Translations under genes and position numbers: made by a program
Assembly: GCA_902780025.1 (NCBI GenBank)
Contig: CACZDV010000001.1
Location: forward strand, 62,001 to 126,000
Source: an uncultured Prevotellaceae bacterium
GTDB lineage: Bacteria; Bacteroidota; Bacteroidia; Bacteroidales; Bacteroidaceae
Length of the DNA stretch: 64,000 nt
Reading direction: 5' to 3'
In this document: positions 16,596-27,200 of the stretch, one piece after another
Numbering within the stretch: position 1 is the stretch's first letter
How the letters are laid out: each line of letters begins with the position of its first letter
The notes under the pieces: generated by a model
The model's database searches: none
What the model was told of the DNA's origin: nothing
What the model saw: only the letters and a program-made list of their open reading frames with translations

Positions 16596-17531
16596 TCAGA
16601 AATTCCAGAGCCACTTGATGTTCTCAACGGAAGTCGTCTCAACGTCTTCCTCTATCTTGTCGGGCAGGTTGCAGAAAAAGTCTATTCCTGTTCGACGCTC
16701 TAATTCGCGGACGCTGATGACGTAGTCGCTCAGCGGATCGCCTGAGTGATCTTCGTTCAGGTTTTCTGCCCAGAAGGCCAAGGCCTTGGGAGGATTCGTG
16801 CCGCTCTTTCGTAGCAATGCCATAAAGAAGTACCTGGGCACTGGGATATAGCCTTCCTGACTTGACTTAGAGACTTTTTTGTTAGAGATATATTCAATGA
16901 TGTCACCAGGAGAGTCGATGGTGCCTCCTTTCACGACGAATAGCGTGTCTTTGTTTCCTGTAGGCCACCATTTGCGTACTTTATTTTCCATTTCCTGCCA
17001 TAGCCCGGCGTTGAACTTGTTAAACTGTGGCTGCATATTGGTCAGGTAGAAAGTCTGGCGGTTGGCTTCCCGCGAATATTTCCTGTCGGCATTGGGGCAG
17101 ATATGGCCGTGGTCATAACCTGACGACCAAAAGGGGTCGTAGTTGAAACCGTCAGCGTCGGTCACGTAGTTGATGTTGTGGCTGGGCATATCCTCGTCGA
17201 ACAAATAACCATCGACCACACGACTGTTGCTGCCGCCGTAGTTGCCGCTATGCATCTGGTAGCACGACCATCGCTGAGACTTCTTCTGACAGTCCCACTC
17301 TACACTGTAGTTAATGCCGTATTGGTCGTTGGTGGTATGAATGATGACGATGCTATTGCCGCCCTTCACCTTCGGGAACTCCAGTCGCTGCAGCGCCGGT
17401 TCTTGTGATGCATCGTTGCGGTTAGCGTTCAGTTCTGCCTGCGCACCATTGTCGTCGTCATCACTACTACAGGAGACAATGATAGGGGCCGTAAGCAGGA
17501 GTGGCAGGAACAGTTTAAGTAGTTGTTTCAT
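16596..17531 (-). CDS. DNA/RNA non-specific endonuclease lipoprotein (NUC family)
   Basis: A 311-residue protein with a lipobox (IIVSC) followed by SSDDDDNG, an acidic surface-export signal. The beta-beta-alpha-metal nuclease core has DHGHICPNADR (the DRGH motif with the catalytic histidine; the usual Arg is His here) and the metal-binding asparagine region TNMQPQFNKFNAGLWQ. These enzymes cut single- and double-stranded DNA and RNA. It is the last gene of the operon with the TonB receptor, separated from the gene before it by 78 bp that contain a strong hairpin. A surface-bound nuclease next to a TonB receptor suggests extracellular nucleic-acid breakdown. Confidence 0.88.
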   Translation of the reverse strand: MKQLLKLFLPLLLTAPIIVSCSSDDDDNGAQAELNANRNDASQEPALQRLEFPKVKGGNSIVIIHTTNDQYGINYSVEWDCQKKSQRWSCYQMHSGNYGGSNSRVVDGYLFDEDMPSHNINYVTDADGFNYDPFWSSGYDHGHICPNADRKYSREANRQTFYLTNMQPQFNKFNAGLWQEMENKVRKWWPTGNKDTLFVVKGGTIDSPGDIIEYISNKKVSKSSQEGYIPVPRYFFMALLRKSGTNPPKALAFWAENLNEDHSGDPLSDYVISVRELERRTGIDFFCNLPDKIEEDVETTSVENIKWLWNF

Positions 17532-17549
17532 TGTTGGTGTTGATTTGAA

Positions 17550-17588
17550 TTCAAAGGCTGCATGTCATTAGGACATACAGCCTTTGAA
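17550..17588 (-). terminator. Intercistronic hairpin, 17-bp arms
   Basis: 17550-17566 pairs with 17572-17588 with one mismatch and a 5-base loop. The U tract is poor on the minus strand, so it may be a partial terminator or RNA-stability element that sets the nuclease level apart from the upstream genes. Confidence 0.5.
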
Positions 17589-17609
17589 TGAAAAGATATA
17601 TTTAAAAAG

Positions 17610-19601
17610 TTATTTCTTGGTCAGCGTAGCGTCATCCACGAGGACATCCTTTCCGGAAGAGTAATTGGACTTTTTCGGGTTCATGACGAGTAAGCATACT
17701 GTTGTCTCGGAGTCAAGTGTAAACTCGTGTGTAACTTGGGTCCAGCCGTTGTTATTGATGCTTGCATAATCACCATATTTGTAACCGCTACTGCTGTTAA
17801 TAGTTCCATCAACTACAATAGCATAGCCGGGCCGCACCTGTGCTGCGTCAGCTGTCGTAGCCTTTGCATAGAACGAGAATACGTATGTGCCAGCAGCGAG
17901 TTTGATTTCCTGACTGGCTAAGCGCTTGTTGCTCGTCTCATTACCTTTGACGTTGACCGAATAGCTGCCGCCATGAGCATCAGAACTCTGAGCCAGCGTA
18001 GCTGAACTGGCTGAGGACGCCGACTTCCAGCCAGTGGGCAGACCATCGGCCCATGTCTCGAAGTTTCCGTTGGTCAGCGACGATGTAGTGGTGTCACCGC
18101 CCTGGTTCTCGTCGCCTTGGTTCTCGTCGCCAGCAGCAGAGTTATTGGTCTTCACCAGATAATTACCCTGTGCCATCTCAGGTACAATCTCGTTGGTATT
18201 TGTATTCTTGTACTTCTGCAGCTTTCCATAAACCACGACCTCATCACCTACCTTCAGCTGGTCTGCCGAAGTAAAGTTGCTGTTATTGAGGTTCTTGCCA
18301 CGGTAGACGTAAATGGTGTTGTTCTCACTGCCGTCTTCAGAAATGTAATAGTTGATGTCATTGTATTTCTTTCCACTGGTGCTGTTCGGACCAATGTCTT
18401 CAGCCTTGGTGGAAATCTTGGCCACCTTACCCTTGACAAAGTAGAAGACATCGGTAGTAGCACCCTCTGCCAGCGCATTGATAGCTGTTAGGGCTTCTGC
18501 TACTGTCTTTGGAGCATCAATCGTACCTACGTCACCAGACGGCTGGGGGGTAGGCGTAACGTCACCACCCTCGTTACCTTCGATGGAAATGATACTGCTA
18601 CTCTGGTTAATCTCAGGAGTGACGTTGCCATCCTTGACATATTTTTTTAGCTTACCCTTGACCACGACCACGGCTCCGGGCTGCAGGTCGTTCTTCGAGG
18701 CAAAGTCGGCACCGTTGAGGCCCTTGCCGCTATACACCTGCAACTGGTTGGCAGCGGTACCATCGTCAGAGATATAATAGGTAATGCTCTTGTAAGTGCT
18801 GTTGTACTGCTGTACGGAGACAATCTTACCCTTGACATAGGCATCGGTCGACGATTCACCGGCATCCTTATAGCCGCTGATCAGCTCGAGGGCCTTGGCT
18901 ACGGTCAGAGGAGCCTCGGCAGTACCTAACTCGTCAGTAGGCGCAGGGGTAGGCTCTTCGGATTCGCTGGCATAGCCTTCTTCCATCTTGAAAGCCTGCA
19001 GCTCCCAAGTAGTAGAACCTGTGGCGGGTGCCTTGAACCAAAAACCAATGTAGATAGCCTCCCTGTTTACAAACTCAATAGGCAGCTGTATCTCGCCCGA
19101 GGAATAAAGCGTCCAGTCGGAGTAAGGCGATGCCTTCGGGACGAAGGGCACTTCCTTCCATGTGGCCTTGCTGGCATCGGCACCGTCGAAATCAGCGGAT
19201 ACAAAGATCTTGTGGTTGTCCTCCCATCCTGCGTAATTATTGGTGTACCTGATGGTGTGGTTGAACGACAACTTGACATTATCGTGACCGAGTGTGCTGA
19301 TGGGAGGTGAGATAAGCCATCCCTCTACGGCCTTATTCGTCTTGGTACTACCACCGTCCCATGCCTGGTAGCCAGTGGCCTGGGCGTAGCTATTACCCTT
19401 GCTCCAGGGCTGTGCGCCGTCAGTTACTTCAACGAGCGTCCAACCAGTATTCAGGTTGGCTGATGCGTAGGGCAATACCCCGACGCCGACGGGGACGCCT
19501 CCTGCCGTGGGTATGGGATACGGTGCGGGAACGTCCTCACAAGCGGTGAAAGTCATGGCTGCGATGGCTAACGCCATGACGCTGTACAGTATTTTCTTCA
19601 T
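17610..19601 (-). CDS. Lipoprotein with choice-of-anchor J domain and two OB-fold-like repeats
   Basis: A 663-residue protein with lipobox FTAC. After the signal comes a choice-of-anchor J-type beta-sandwich (about residues 30-210; WLISPPISTLGHDNVKLSF is typical). Two related domains follow (about 225-345 and 355-485), each starting with TVAEAL/TVAKAL and containing VKGKI/VKGKV and then VVVKGKL/VVYGKL; these match the OB-fold type called DUF6359. A carbohydrate-binding-like sandwich (about 505-663, NGNFETWADGLPTGW) closes the protein. OB folds often bind nucleic acid, which fits the operon's nuclease. An acid-rich linker full of Glu, Asn and Gln separates the last two domains. Confidence 0.75.
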   Translation of the reverse strand: MKKILYSVMALAIAAMTFTACEDVPAPYPIPTAGGVPVGVGVLPYASANLNTGWTLVEVTDGAQPWSKGNSYAQATGYQAWDGGSTKTNKAVEGWLISPPISTLGHDNVKLSFNHTIRYTNNYAGWEDNHKIFVSADFDGADASKATWKEVPFVPKASPYSDWTLYSSGEIQLPIEFVNREAIYIGFWFKAPATGSTTWELQAFKMEEGYASESEEPTPAPTDELGTAEAPLTVAKALELISGYKDAGESSTDAYVKGKIVSVQQYNSTYKSITYYISDDGTAANQLQVYSGKGLNGADFASKNDLQPGAVVVVKGKLKKYVKDGNVTPEINQSSSIISIEGNEGGDVTPTPQPSGDVGTIDAPKTVAEALTAINALAEGATTDVFYFVKGKVAKISTKAEDIGPNSTSGKKYNDINYYISEDGSENNTIYVYRGKNLNNSNFTSADQLKVGDEVVVYGKLQKYKNTNTNEIVPEMAQGNYLVKTNNSAAGDENQGDENQGGDTTTSSLTNGNFETWADGLPTGWKSASSASSATLAQSSDAHGGSYSVNVKGNETSNKRLASQEIKLAAGTYVFSFYAKATTADAAQVRPGYAIVVDGTINSSSGYKYGDYASINNNGWTQVTHEFTLDSETTVCLLVMNPKKSNYSSGKDVLVDDATLTKK

Positions 19602-19611
19602 AGTTTTATGT

Positions 19612-19638
19612 TTTTAATTTTCAATTTACAATTTCAAT
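19612..19638 (-). repeat. Heptamer array at a gene junction
   Basis: Read on the minus strand the junction between the DUF5689 gene and the next gene is attgtaa, attgaaa, attaaaa with exact 7-nt spacing. It contains the stop codon of the upstream gene and ends about 10 bp before the downstream ATG. Confidence 0.5.
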
Positions 19639-20472
19639 GTCAGACTCCTTACGGATGAGTATCTGCCACGTACTGCCATAGCGGGTGGCAATGCCCGTAA
19701 TGTTCACCACGTAAGGTTTCTTGTTCACCTCGTCGTAAGGCAGTTTGTTAGCAGCAAACTTGGCATAGGTACTGGTGCGGATGACCAGCTTCGACGTTGA
19801 ATAGCCAGTGATGGCACGGTTGACGCAGCCGCCCACGAGAGCCGCCGTGCCGTCGCCAGGGGCGAAGGTGGCGATGCCATCGGCCTCGCTGAAGGTGACG
19901 TTCTTCAGCGTCACCAGCTTGCCGCAGTGTTCGTTCTTATCCATATTGACGTCGAAGTCGATGGGCTGTACTTGCTGAATGGCGCTGCTCGTAAACTTGA
20001 AGTGCTTCTGGAATACATCTTTCTGCATACGTCCGATGCTGTTACCGTTATAGGGCGCACCAATCTCGGGCTGCTGGCGGTAGCCGCCGATGTAGAGTCC
20101 TTTCAGGTCGATGACAATTTCCTGACCTTCGGCCAGATAGCCGCTCATGCCGCTCTCGTTGACAGCAACGATGATGGCACCCGTCTCGTCCTGCACCATA
20201 AACTGCTTGTAGATATTGCCTCGGATGTCGTTGGCCGTAACGCGACCCTTGATCTTGACATCCTTGTCTACCAATGCGTTCTCGTCAGTACTGGCAAACA
20301 CGTTGGGATACATCTGCTTCAGCTGTGCAATAGTGACGATATTATCATCCGTTATGCTGTTGTTGCCGTATAGATCAGCACCGTTGGGCGTGATGACATC
20401 CCACTCGGTATCTTGACAAGCGGCAAATAGCAGGCAGGCCGCAGCGATGGCAAAATATTTGATTGCTTTCAT
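19621..20472 (-). CDS. DUF5689 lipoprotein
   Basis: A 283-residue protein with lipobox LFAACQ, cysteine at residue 19. The mature part begins with ITDDNIVTIAQLKQMYPNVF and VKIKGRVTANDIRGNIYKQFMVQDETGAIIVAV, characteristic of DUF5689, an OB-fold-like domain common next to TonB receptors and nucleases in Bacteroidota. It sits between the receptor and the OB-fold protein with gaps of 18 and 19 bp, so it is part of the same surface complex. Its ligand is not known to me; nucleic acid is inferred from the neighbours. Confidence 0.8.
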   Translation of the reverse strand: MKAIKYFAIAAACLLFAACQDTEWDVITPNGADLYGNNSITDDNIVTIAQLKQMYPNVFASTDENALVDKDVKIKGRVTANDIRGNIYKQFMVQDETGAIIVAVNESGMSGYLAEGQEIVIDLKGLYIGGYRQQPEIGAPYNGNSIGRMQKDVFQKHFKFTSSAIQQVQPIDFDVNMDKNEHCGKLVTLKNVTFSEADGIATFAPGDGTAALVGGCVNRAITGYSTSKLVIRTSTYAKFAANKLPYDEVNKKPYVVNITGIATRYGSTWQILIRKESDIEIVN

Positions 20473-20490
20473 ACGATGGTTCTCCTTTCT

Positions 20491-23031
20491 TTAGAATTGA
20501 TAGTTAATCAGCAGCATACCGTTGATGCCGTTGGCATAGAACTTACGTGGACTCTGCTGGAAGCGGTAGGGATTGTTGGTGCGTTCCTCCTCCTGCTTGG
20601 TATCGAGTCGGTTCTGCTCCATACCGCCGGTGCATATCTTGATATTGTTCAAGATGTTGGTCAGCATCAGGTTGAATCCAATGCGGCGGCCGTGGCTCAG
20701 GCGGAAAGTCTTGCCGATAGAGGCATCGAGCATGAAGCCGCCATCGCCCTTGCTCTGAGCGGGACTGTTGTAGGTCTTCTCACCGTTGACGATGCTTTTG
20801 GGGACCTCCGTTTCACGGCGCGAGATGGGGGCGAAATAGAGGTAGATGTTGTCGTAGTAGTTGCCGATGAGGTCAATGTACCAATAGTTGTAGTGACAAC
20901 TCAGATCGATGCTTCCTGCGGTGAGCGGTGTGCCACCTTCGCGCATTCCGTCGATGATACAGAGTTCGTCGACGTAGCTACCGCTGTTGGAGAGCAGCAT
21001 CCGCATATTGGCATTGTTGGTGTACTTTGCCTCGCTGACAGTGCCTAATGTCTTGACATTCAGCCAGTCGGTCACCTTGACATTCAGACCTAACTCCACG
21101 CCGTAGAACTGCTTGTCAATATCTGACAAAGTAACATAGGCGAAGGAACTCTCAATATCGGAGTAGAAGAGGCTCTGTTCGGTAACGTCAGCCAGATGGG
21201 CGTAGTATCCGTTGATGTTCATGCTCAGCCAAGCATTCTTCCACTGGTAGCCTGCCTCGGCCGAGAAGATCTTCTCCTGCGTTAAGTCCTTCACAAAGTC
21301 GTTGTTGATCTGAGCGGCTGAGAAGGCGGTGCGAGGAGCGGGGGCCTTCCATTCGAAACCTGTTCCCAAGACGATGGCGTGGCCGTATCCCAAATCGATA
21401 TGGGTGCCCACCTTGCCACCGCCGTCAAGGAACTTGGCGGTGCCGCTCTTGCCGTAAGAGTTGTCGGGAGCCATACCGTTGCGCATCTTACCGTCGCGCT
21501 GCATGGTAATGCCGCTGAGACGGGCAGCTGCAAAAAGGTGAGCCCTGCCGACATCGATGCCCGTAGAGGCCCAAGCCTGAGCCTTGTTGACAATGATGTT
21601 ATAGTCGTAGGCAAACGTGTCGCCAACTTTTACCTCTTTGGGCTCGCTGCCCTCGTTCATGTCGTAGAAAACCTTCGGTGACAGCGAACCGTAATCCTTC
21701 AGGGCGTAGGTGTTGACGTTGTGGAACTTGGCATTACCCAGCAGGTCGTCCATCGTCTGGTAGTGCATACCAATGTTGCGGGCCAGCTGTAAGCCGGCAT
21801 TCAGCGAAACGGTAGTGCTCAGTTGCTTCTCCAGCTTCGTAGCCAGCGAGAATGTCAACTGGTCGTCATGGGCGCGCTGCAGGTAGTACATAGCGTCCTG
21901 TCCGGCGGCAGCCATCAAACTATTGGCGTAGTACATACGTCCCCAGTTCACCTGGCGATTGTCCTCCGAGGCACTCAGATAGTCGTAGGCGGCATGCCAG
22001 TTTTCCAAAGCCGTGTCATCGTGGAAGAGCGTGGCATCAGGGTTCCATACATTATAGTTGAAACTCGGCATTAGCGAGTAATAGTCCGGGTCGGGATTTG
22101 TACCGCCATTGTAGGCCAGTCGGCTGTTGCTGTACATCGTATAGCGACCAAGGAAGGAGGTAACGAGCTTCGACTGGTCATCAATCTTCCAGTCCCATGT
22201 CAGCAGGGCAGCCGGTGCGAAGTCTTTCACGATACGAGAGTTACGCTTCTTGCCGTCCTGATAACCCCAGTTGGGATTATAGTTGTGGGTACCAGCAATC
22301 CAGTACATCTCGTCGGTAGCGCCACGCTGTGCGCCACGCTGTGTGGGGTTACCCCAGGTAACCAGGCTTACGGAGTGCTGGTCGTTGATGAGCTTCTCAG
22401 CTCCGAGGAAGTAGCTCAACGAGTTATACGACGTTCCCTCAATAGTCCCGATGCCGTTGCCCCAACGGTAGGTCAGGGAGCCGGTCAGTGCCCAGCCGTT
22501 CTCCATGACACCTGAGTTATAGGTGTACATGGCACGTATATTGTAGCTGCGGTTGGCAAAGGCCAGTGAAGCCCGCTGTCCGGTGGCGAAGCTCGATGGG
22601 CGGAAATTGTAATTGCCCGAGCCGCCGAGGGCACTCATGGAGTAGTTGTTGTCCTCGAAGGGCAATGACGACTCACGGCCACGCGTCTGGTTGTTCAGAC
22701 CGCCCACAAAGGAGTAGCCAAACTGTCCGCGTTCGATGTCGTTCACGGGGTTGCCGTTGATGTACATGTCAGTGTACTTGGCGTTGTAGGCACGGTATTT
22801 GAAGCGGGCGGGGCTGAAACGGTAGCCTACCTCGTTCGCATACACATTCCGATTGGACGAGATAATGGTGATGTTCTGCGTCGAACTCTCGTCATCCTCC
22901 AGCTGCGCCTCAGTGAAGGTGAAGGCCGTTTCGTCCTGCAATTCCTTGGCTGTGGAGTCGACAGGCTCCTGAGCCATGGCTGTAACAGAACAGCATAGGG
23001 CCATCACTGCAAATGTCAGCGTTTTTCTCAT
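20491..23031 (-). CDS. TonB-dependent receptor-like outer-membrane protein
   Basis: An 846-residue protein with a signal peptide (ending in AMAQ), an N-terminal plug-like region (ARFKYRAYNAKYTDMYINGNPVND, GGLNNQTRGRESSL) and a long barrel with alternating aromatic strands, ending in an aromatic residue (INYQF), as expected for an outer-membrane barrel. It has no carboxypeptidase-like N-terminal domain and no SusD neighbour, so it is a simple TonB receptor and not a SusC. It is the first gene of the operon with DUF5689, the OB-fold lipoprotein and the nuclease, and probably imports what these bind or release, such as oligonucleotides, nucleosides or phosphate compounds. Confidence 0.8.
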   Translation of the reverse strand: MRKTLTFAVMALCCSVTAMAQEPVDSTAKELQDETAFTFTEAQLEDDESSTQNITIISSNRNVYANEVGYRFSPARFKYRAYNAKYTDMYINGNPVNDIERGQFGYSFVGGLNNQTRGRESSLPFEDNNYSMSALGGSGNYNFRPSSFATGQRASLAFANRSYNIRAMYTYNSGVMENGWALTGSLTYRWGNGIGTIEGTSYNSLSYFLGAEKLINDQHSVSLVTWGNPTQRGAQRGATDEMYWIAGTHNYNPNWGYQDGKKRNSRIVKDFAPAALLTWDWKIDDQSKLVTSFLGRYTMYSNSRLAYNGGTNPDPDYYSLMPSFNYNVWNPDATLFHDDTALENWHAAYDYLSASEDNRQVNWGRMYYANSLMAAAGQDAMYYLQRAHDDQLTFSLATKLEKQLSTTVSLNAGLQLARNIGMHYQTMDDLLGNAKFHNVNTYALKDYGSLSPKVFYDMNEGSEPKEVKVGDTFAYDYNIIVNKAQAWASTGIDVGRAHLFAAARLSGITMQRDGKMRNGMAPDNSYGKSGTAKFLDGGGKVGTHIDLGYGHAIVLGTGFEWKAPAPRTAFSAAQINNDFVKDLTQEKIFSAEAGYQWKNAWLSMNINGYYAHLADVTEQSLFYSDIESSFAYVTLSDIDKQFYGVELGLNVKVTDWLNVKTLGTVSEAKYTNNANMRMLLSNSGSYVDELCIIDGMREGGTPLTAGSIDLSCHYNYWYIDLIGNYYDNIYLYFAPISRRETEVPKSIVNGEKTYNSPAQSKGDGGFMLDASIGKTFRLSHGRRIGFNLMLTNILNNIKICTGGMEQNRLDTKQEEERTNNPYRFQQSPRKFYANGINGMLLINYQF

Positions 23032-23071
23032 AGAATATTGTTTTTGCGGTTATTGTAATACTTGTTTGGGG

Positions 23072-23079
23072 CAAAGATA
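23072..23079 (-). promoter_or_regulatory. -7 element TATCTTTG for the TonB receptor operon
   Basis: The minus strand reads TATCTTTG about 41 bp before the receptor ATG. Confidence 0.6.
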
Positions 23080-23143
23080 CGGAAAAAACATGAGACGACA
23101 AAAACTTTTTCGTAAAAAGTGTGAGCAATTCCGAAAAAAATAG

Positions 23144-23151
23144 TATCTTTG
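23144..23151 (+). promoter_or_regulatory. -7 element TATCTTTG for the EEP gene
   Basis: The same eight bases as the divergent promoter, 65 bp apart and in opposite direction. The ATG follows at 23174, giving a leader of about 15 bases. Confidence 0.6.
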
Positions 23152-23173
23152 CACAGATTATTACTGACCGATT

Positions 23174-24226
23174 ATGAAAAAATACATGGCTTTTGTGGTG
23201 TTCGCCCTTTTGTTAGGAACGAACGCAGCCCAGGCACAGAAGAAGTTTTCTGTGTATGGCATAGGATTCTACAATCTGGAAAATTTGTTTGACACCTGTC
23301 ATGATGCCGGTAAGAACGATTATGAGTACCTGCCCGACGGCACCAACAAGTGGACGGGGTTGAAGTACACTAACAAACTGAAGAACATGGCTCGTGTGCT
23401 TTCTGAGATGGGTACTGACAAACTGCCTGGCGTGGGCTGTGCCGCCATCGGCGTCAGTGAGGTGGAAAATGCCAAATGCCTGACAGACCTCTGTAATCAG
23501 GAACCATTGAAAGCCAAGAACTTCCAGTTTGTACACATTGAAGGTCCCGACCAGCGTGGTGTTGACTGCGGACTGCTGTATAACCCGAAGCTCTTCCAAG
23601 TTCGTGACGTGAAGCTTGTACCTTATATATATATATTGCCACAGGACTCCTTGAGGGCTACCCGCGGATTCTTGGTGGTCAGCGGTACCATGTCTGGCGA
23701 GCACGTCACTATCATTGTCAACCATCTGCCTTCGCGTGGTGCCACCTCTTTCTATCGTGAAGAGGGTGGTCGGCAGTTGCGTATTGTCAAGGATTCATTG
23801 GTACGTGAAGACCCCAACGTGAAGCTTATCATCATGGGTGACATGAACGATGACCCACAGGACAAATCAATGGCAGAGGCCTTAGGTGCAAAGCGCAAGA
23901 TGAAGGATGTCGAGAACGAACCAGGTGGTCTGTGGAACCCTTGGTGGGATATCCTGGCCCAGGGAACGGGTACCTTGCAGTATGATGGCAAGTGGAACCT
24001 CTTTGACCAGATTATCGTCTCGAATTCATTGCTCGATCGCGAAGGCAAGAAAGACTATGCGTCGCTGAAACTTTGGAATTACCATATCTTCCGCCGTGAC
24101 TACCTCTTCCAGAAAGAAGGTCGCTACAAGGGCAATACCCTGCGCACTCATGCCGGTGGTGCCTGGCTTAACGGTTACAGCGACCACCTGCCTACAGTCG
24201 TTTATTTAATTAAAGAACAACACTAA
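23174..24226 (+). CDS. Secreted endonuclease/exonuclease/phosphatase family protein
   Basis: A 350-residue protein with a signal peptide (ending in AAQAQ) and the full EEP active site: FYNLENLFDT (Asn), GVSEVENAKCL (metal-binding Glu), VNHLPSRGA (His), IIMGDMNDDP (Asp and Asn) and YSDHLPTVV (Asp-His). Family members cut DNA/RNA or phosphate esters; secreted Bacteroidota forms are often annotated as extracellular nucleases. It is divergent from the TonB receptor/nuclease operon with a shared promoter region, and it is followed after 8 bp by a GH128-like gene. A joint role in nucleic-acid degradation is the best inference. Confidence 0.85.
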   Translation: MKKYMAFVVFALLLGTNAAQAQKKFSVYGIGFYNLENLFDTCHDAGKNDYEYLPDGTNKWTGLKYTNKLKNMARVLSEMGTDKLPGVGCAAIGVSEVENAKCLTDLCNQEPLKAKNFQFVHIEGPDQRGVDCGLLYNPKLFQVRDVKLVPYIYILPQDSLRATRGFLVVSGTMSGEHVTIIVNHLPSRGATSFYREEGGRQLRIVKDSLVREDPNVKLIIMGDMNDDPQDKSMAEALGAKRKMKDVENEPGGLWNPWWDILAQGTGTLQYDGKWNLFDQIIVSNSLLDREGKKDYASLKLWNYHIFRRDYLFQKEGRYKGNTLRTHAGGAWLNGYSDHLPTVVYLIKEQH

Positions 24227-24234
24227 CAACTCAT

Positions 24235-27200
24235 ATGAAAAAACAAATACTAACTACTATGATTGCGGCAGCCCTTTGCTTGGGTTTGCCGCTTATTGGC
24301 ATGGCTGCCAATACCAAGAAAACTGTGGCACAAGTGACGGAAGCCGTAACGGTTACCGATAATTGGGACTATATCGTAACAGGGGATACACCCTTTGCGG
24401 AAGGAGGCTCTGTTGATTTGGTCAACACAGAGCATGCCGTGCTGATATTGAACAAGGTAAAACCCTCGGCAGCCATCAAGCTGTTGGCCAACTATGTCAA
24501 GATTAATGGAGAAAAGGCCGTGAACAACACGAACTGCCAGGTGAAACTCTATAACCGGGGTTGTATCATCCTACCTTATGGTAACAGCACGAAGCCACTG
24601 ACCGTCTACCCGGAGCCGAACTTCGGAGGCGAGGGTGTCAACAACTTTGGCATGAGTAACAGTGGTGGCTATATGAACACGCTGACTGCCGCCCAACTGA
24701 ACAATAAGATACGCTCGTTCAAGTTGAAGCGTGGCTATATGGTGACTTTCTCCACACAAGCCAGCGGACGTGGCTATAGCCGTTGCTTCATTGCTGCCAG
24801 CAGCGACCTGGAAGTGGCTGAACTGCCCATTGTGCTCGACCAGAAGATTTCTTCCTACCGTATTTTTAAATGGTACGATGCGGGTAAGAAGCAGTTGGCC
24901 AACGATCTGACCCGTAATACGTTGGCCGCCCTGAATGTGCAGAGCAGCTATACTTGGAGCCAGGGCGAGAATATGGCTCCTGACTATGAGTGTATCCCAA
25001 ACCATATCTATGAGGACTATCCTTCATCGGCAACTATCGGCGGAGCCACCTGGTCGCCGCATTGCAAGAATAACAACGAGCCGAAGAACTCGAGCGACGA
25101 TCATCCTCAGGACCTGAAAACCATCCTTGATAACTGGGAGAATATGATGCGTACTGGTATGCGCCTCTGTTCGCCAGCTTCGTGGGACGGCAGTGACTAC
25201 TGGGATGCTACGGGATTCCTTGCTGAGTTCATGGACTCCATTGATGCCCGTGGCTGGCGTTGCGATATCATCGACCTGCACTGTTACTGGGCTGAAAGCA
25301 ACTTCGGAAACATCAAGAACTGGGTAGACAAGTACAAGCGCCCCGTCTGGATATCGGAATGGTGTTGGGGTGCCTCGTGGAACAATAATGGCGCCTTTGC
25401 CAGTGGAGTGACAGAGGCCCAGGTGAAGACAGCTTTACAGGGCATCTGTACGAAACTGAATGGTTGGGACTATGTGGAGCGCTATTATTACTGGAATGGT
25501 GAGCGCGACCCATCACGCCTCTATAAGAATGGCAAGCTGACACCTGCGGGTGAGTATTATGCCAATATGACAACGACGGTAGGCTACAACGGCAAGTACG
25601 ACTTCGTGCCCACCACACCCCGTCAGTACGGACCGTCGCGCTTCAAGACGACTTCTTCCAGTGGCAAGGTCGTCGTCTCATGGTATGACTCCAATGGTGA
25701 GTACAACCAGCTGATGGAGGTGCAGCGCAAGGTGAAGGGCGGACAGTGGGAAACCCTGTCAACCGTTGACCAGAAGGAGGCCGCCAGCAATTACTCATTT
25801 ACGGATGCCGAGGCTCCCGAGGGTGCCATCTACCGTGTGCATCTGAGAGACCTGAACGGTCGTGACTATTATACCAATAATACCGTGGAGACAGGCGATG
25901 CCGTGACTACTGCCGACGGCAAGACGCTCTACGTAGGTGGTAACCTGCTGCAGAACGGTGACTTCGACTTCGGTACTGAAGGCTGGACATCAGGCACTGG
26001 CGCAGCCATCGGTCAGCCTTACTTCCAGGTGGTGCCCGTTGGTGGCATCGACGGTGGTAGTTATCTGCAGGCCTACGGTAATGGCAACATGGATCAGGTG
26101 TCGTCGCTGAAGAAGGTGGTCGACATCCAGCCCGAAACCGATTATTACTTCCGTGTGGCCTCCCGCAACGGTGGTACCTACCAGAAGGTCAGCCTGACGG
26201 AAAACGGAAAGACAGAAGCCAAGAACGTCCTGACGCTGGAAGATACCACAGATTGGCTCTACCAGTCAGGCATCTTTAATAGCGGTACCTATAGTCAGGC
26301 ACTCATCGCCTTCCGCTGGTTGGGCGCCAAGGCACAGCTGGACAAGATGGAGCTGCGCCGCCTCTTCGCTACTTATGAAGAGGCCATTGCCGATGGTGCT
26401 CCGTTGGAGCAGGCCTATCAAGCCGCTAAGGAGGCACGTGATGCGGAGATAGCCCAACAGCGGACTGACTCGCTGGCTCAGGTGAACGAAGCTCTGAAGG
26501 CGATGAATTGTCCGTTGGATGTTTCCAACCTTGCTCTCGTGCAGCTGAGTGGCAAGATTAAAAACTATAACCTGAAAGCAGAGACTGGCTGGACTGTGAA
26601 GACCGGAACCTATAAGAGTGGTGACCAACGGTTGGCTACCCAAGTCGGAAAGTCTTGTTGGAATGCATGGTGGGCAAATGTCAATGCCTCGACGGGAACC
26701 AAGCAGACCATGGAGATTAACCAACAGGTGACGGGACTGCCTGAGGGCGCTTACTTCTTGGAGTGCAAGGCAACGACGCAGCATTATTGTATCTCCGACC
26801 AGCACGGCTTTATTACCTATGAGGGCGAGACCGTCAACACGCCGACCCTCCAGGCCGACTACCTCGACCTGCCGACCGTCAGCAATGTGTGGCAGACGCT
26901 CACCTCAACACCAATTTATATTAAGGAAGGTGGCACGGCAACCATAGGTTTCAAGAATTCCAAGCAAGGAGCCATCGACAATGCCTGGCATGAGTTTGGC
27001 AAGTCTGACAGCAAGGGCGATAAGCGTGAAGGATGGTGGTGTGCCACCGACTTCCGCTTGTATTACCAGCCTGCCTATACCGTTGCCAGCACTGACCGCA
27101 GGTGGGGAACCATCTGTCTGTCGCGTGAAATCATCAAGCCAAATGACATCCAGCTGTATCATATAGTCGGCATCACCGCTGACCAAACGAAACTCTGTGT

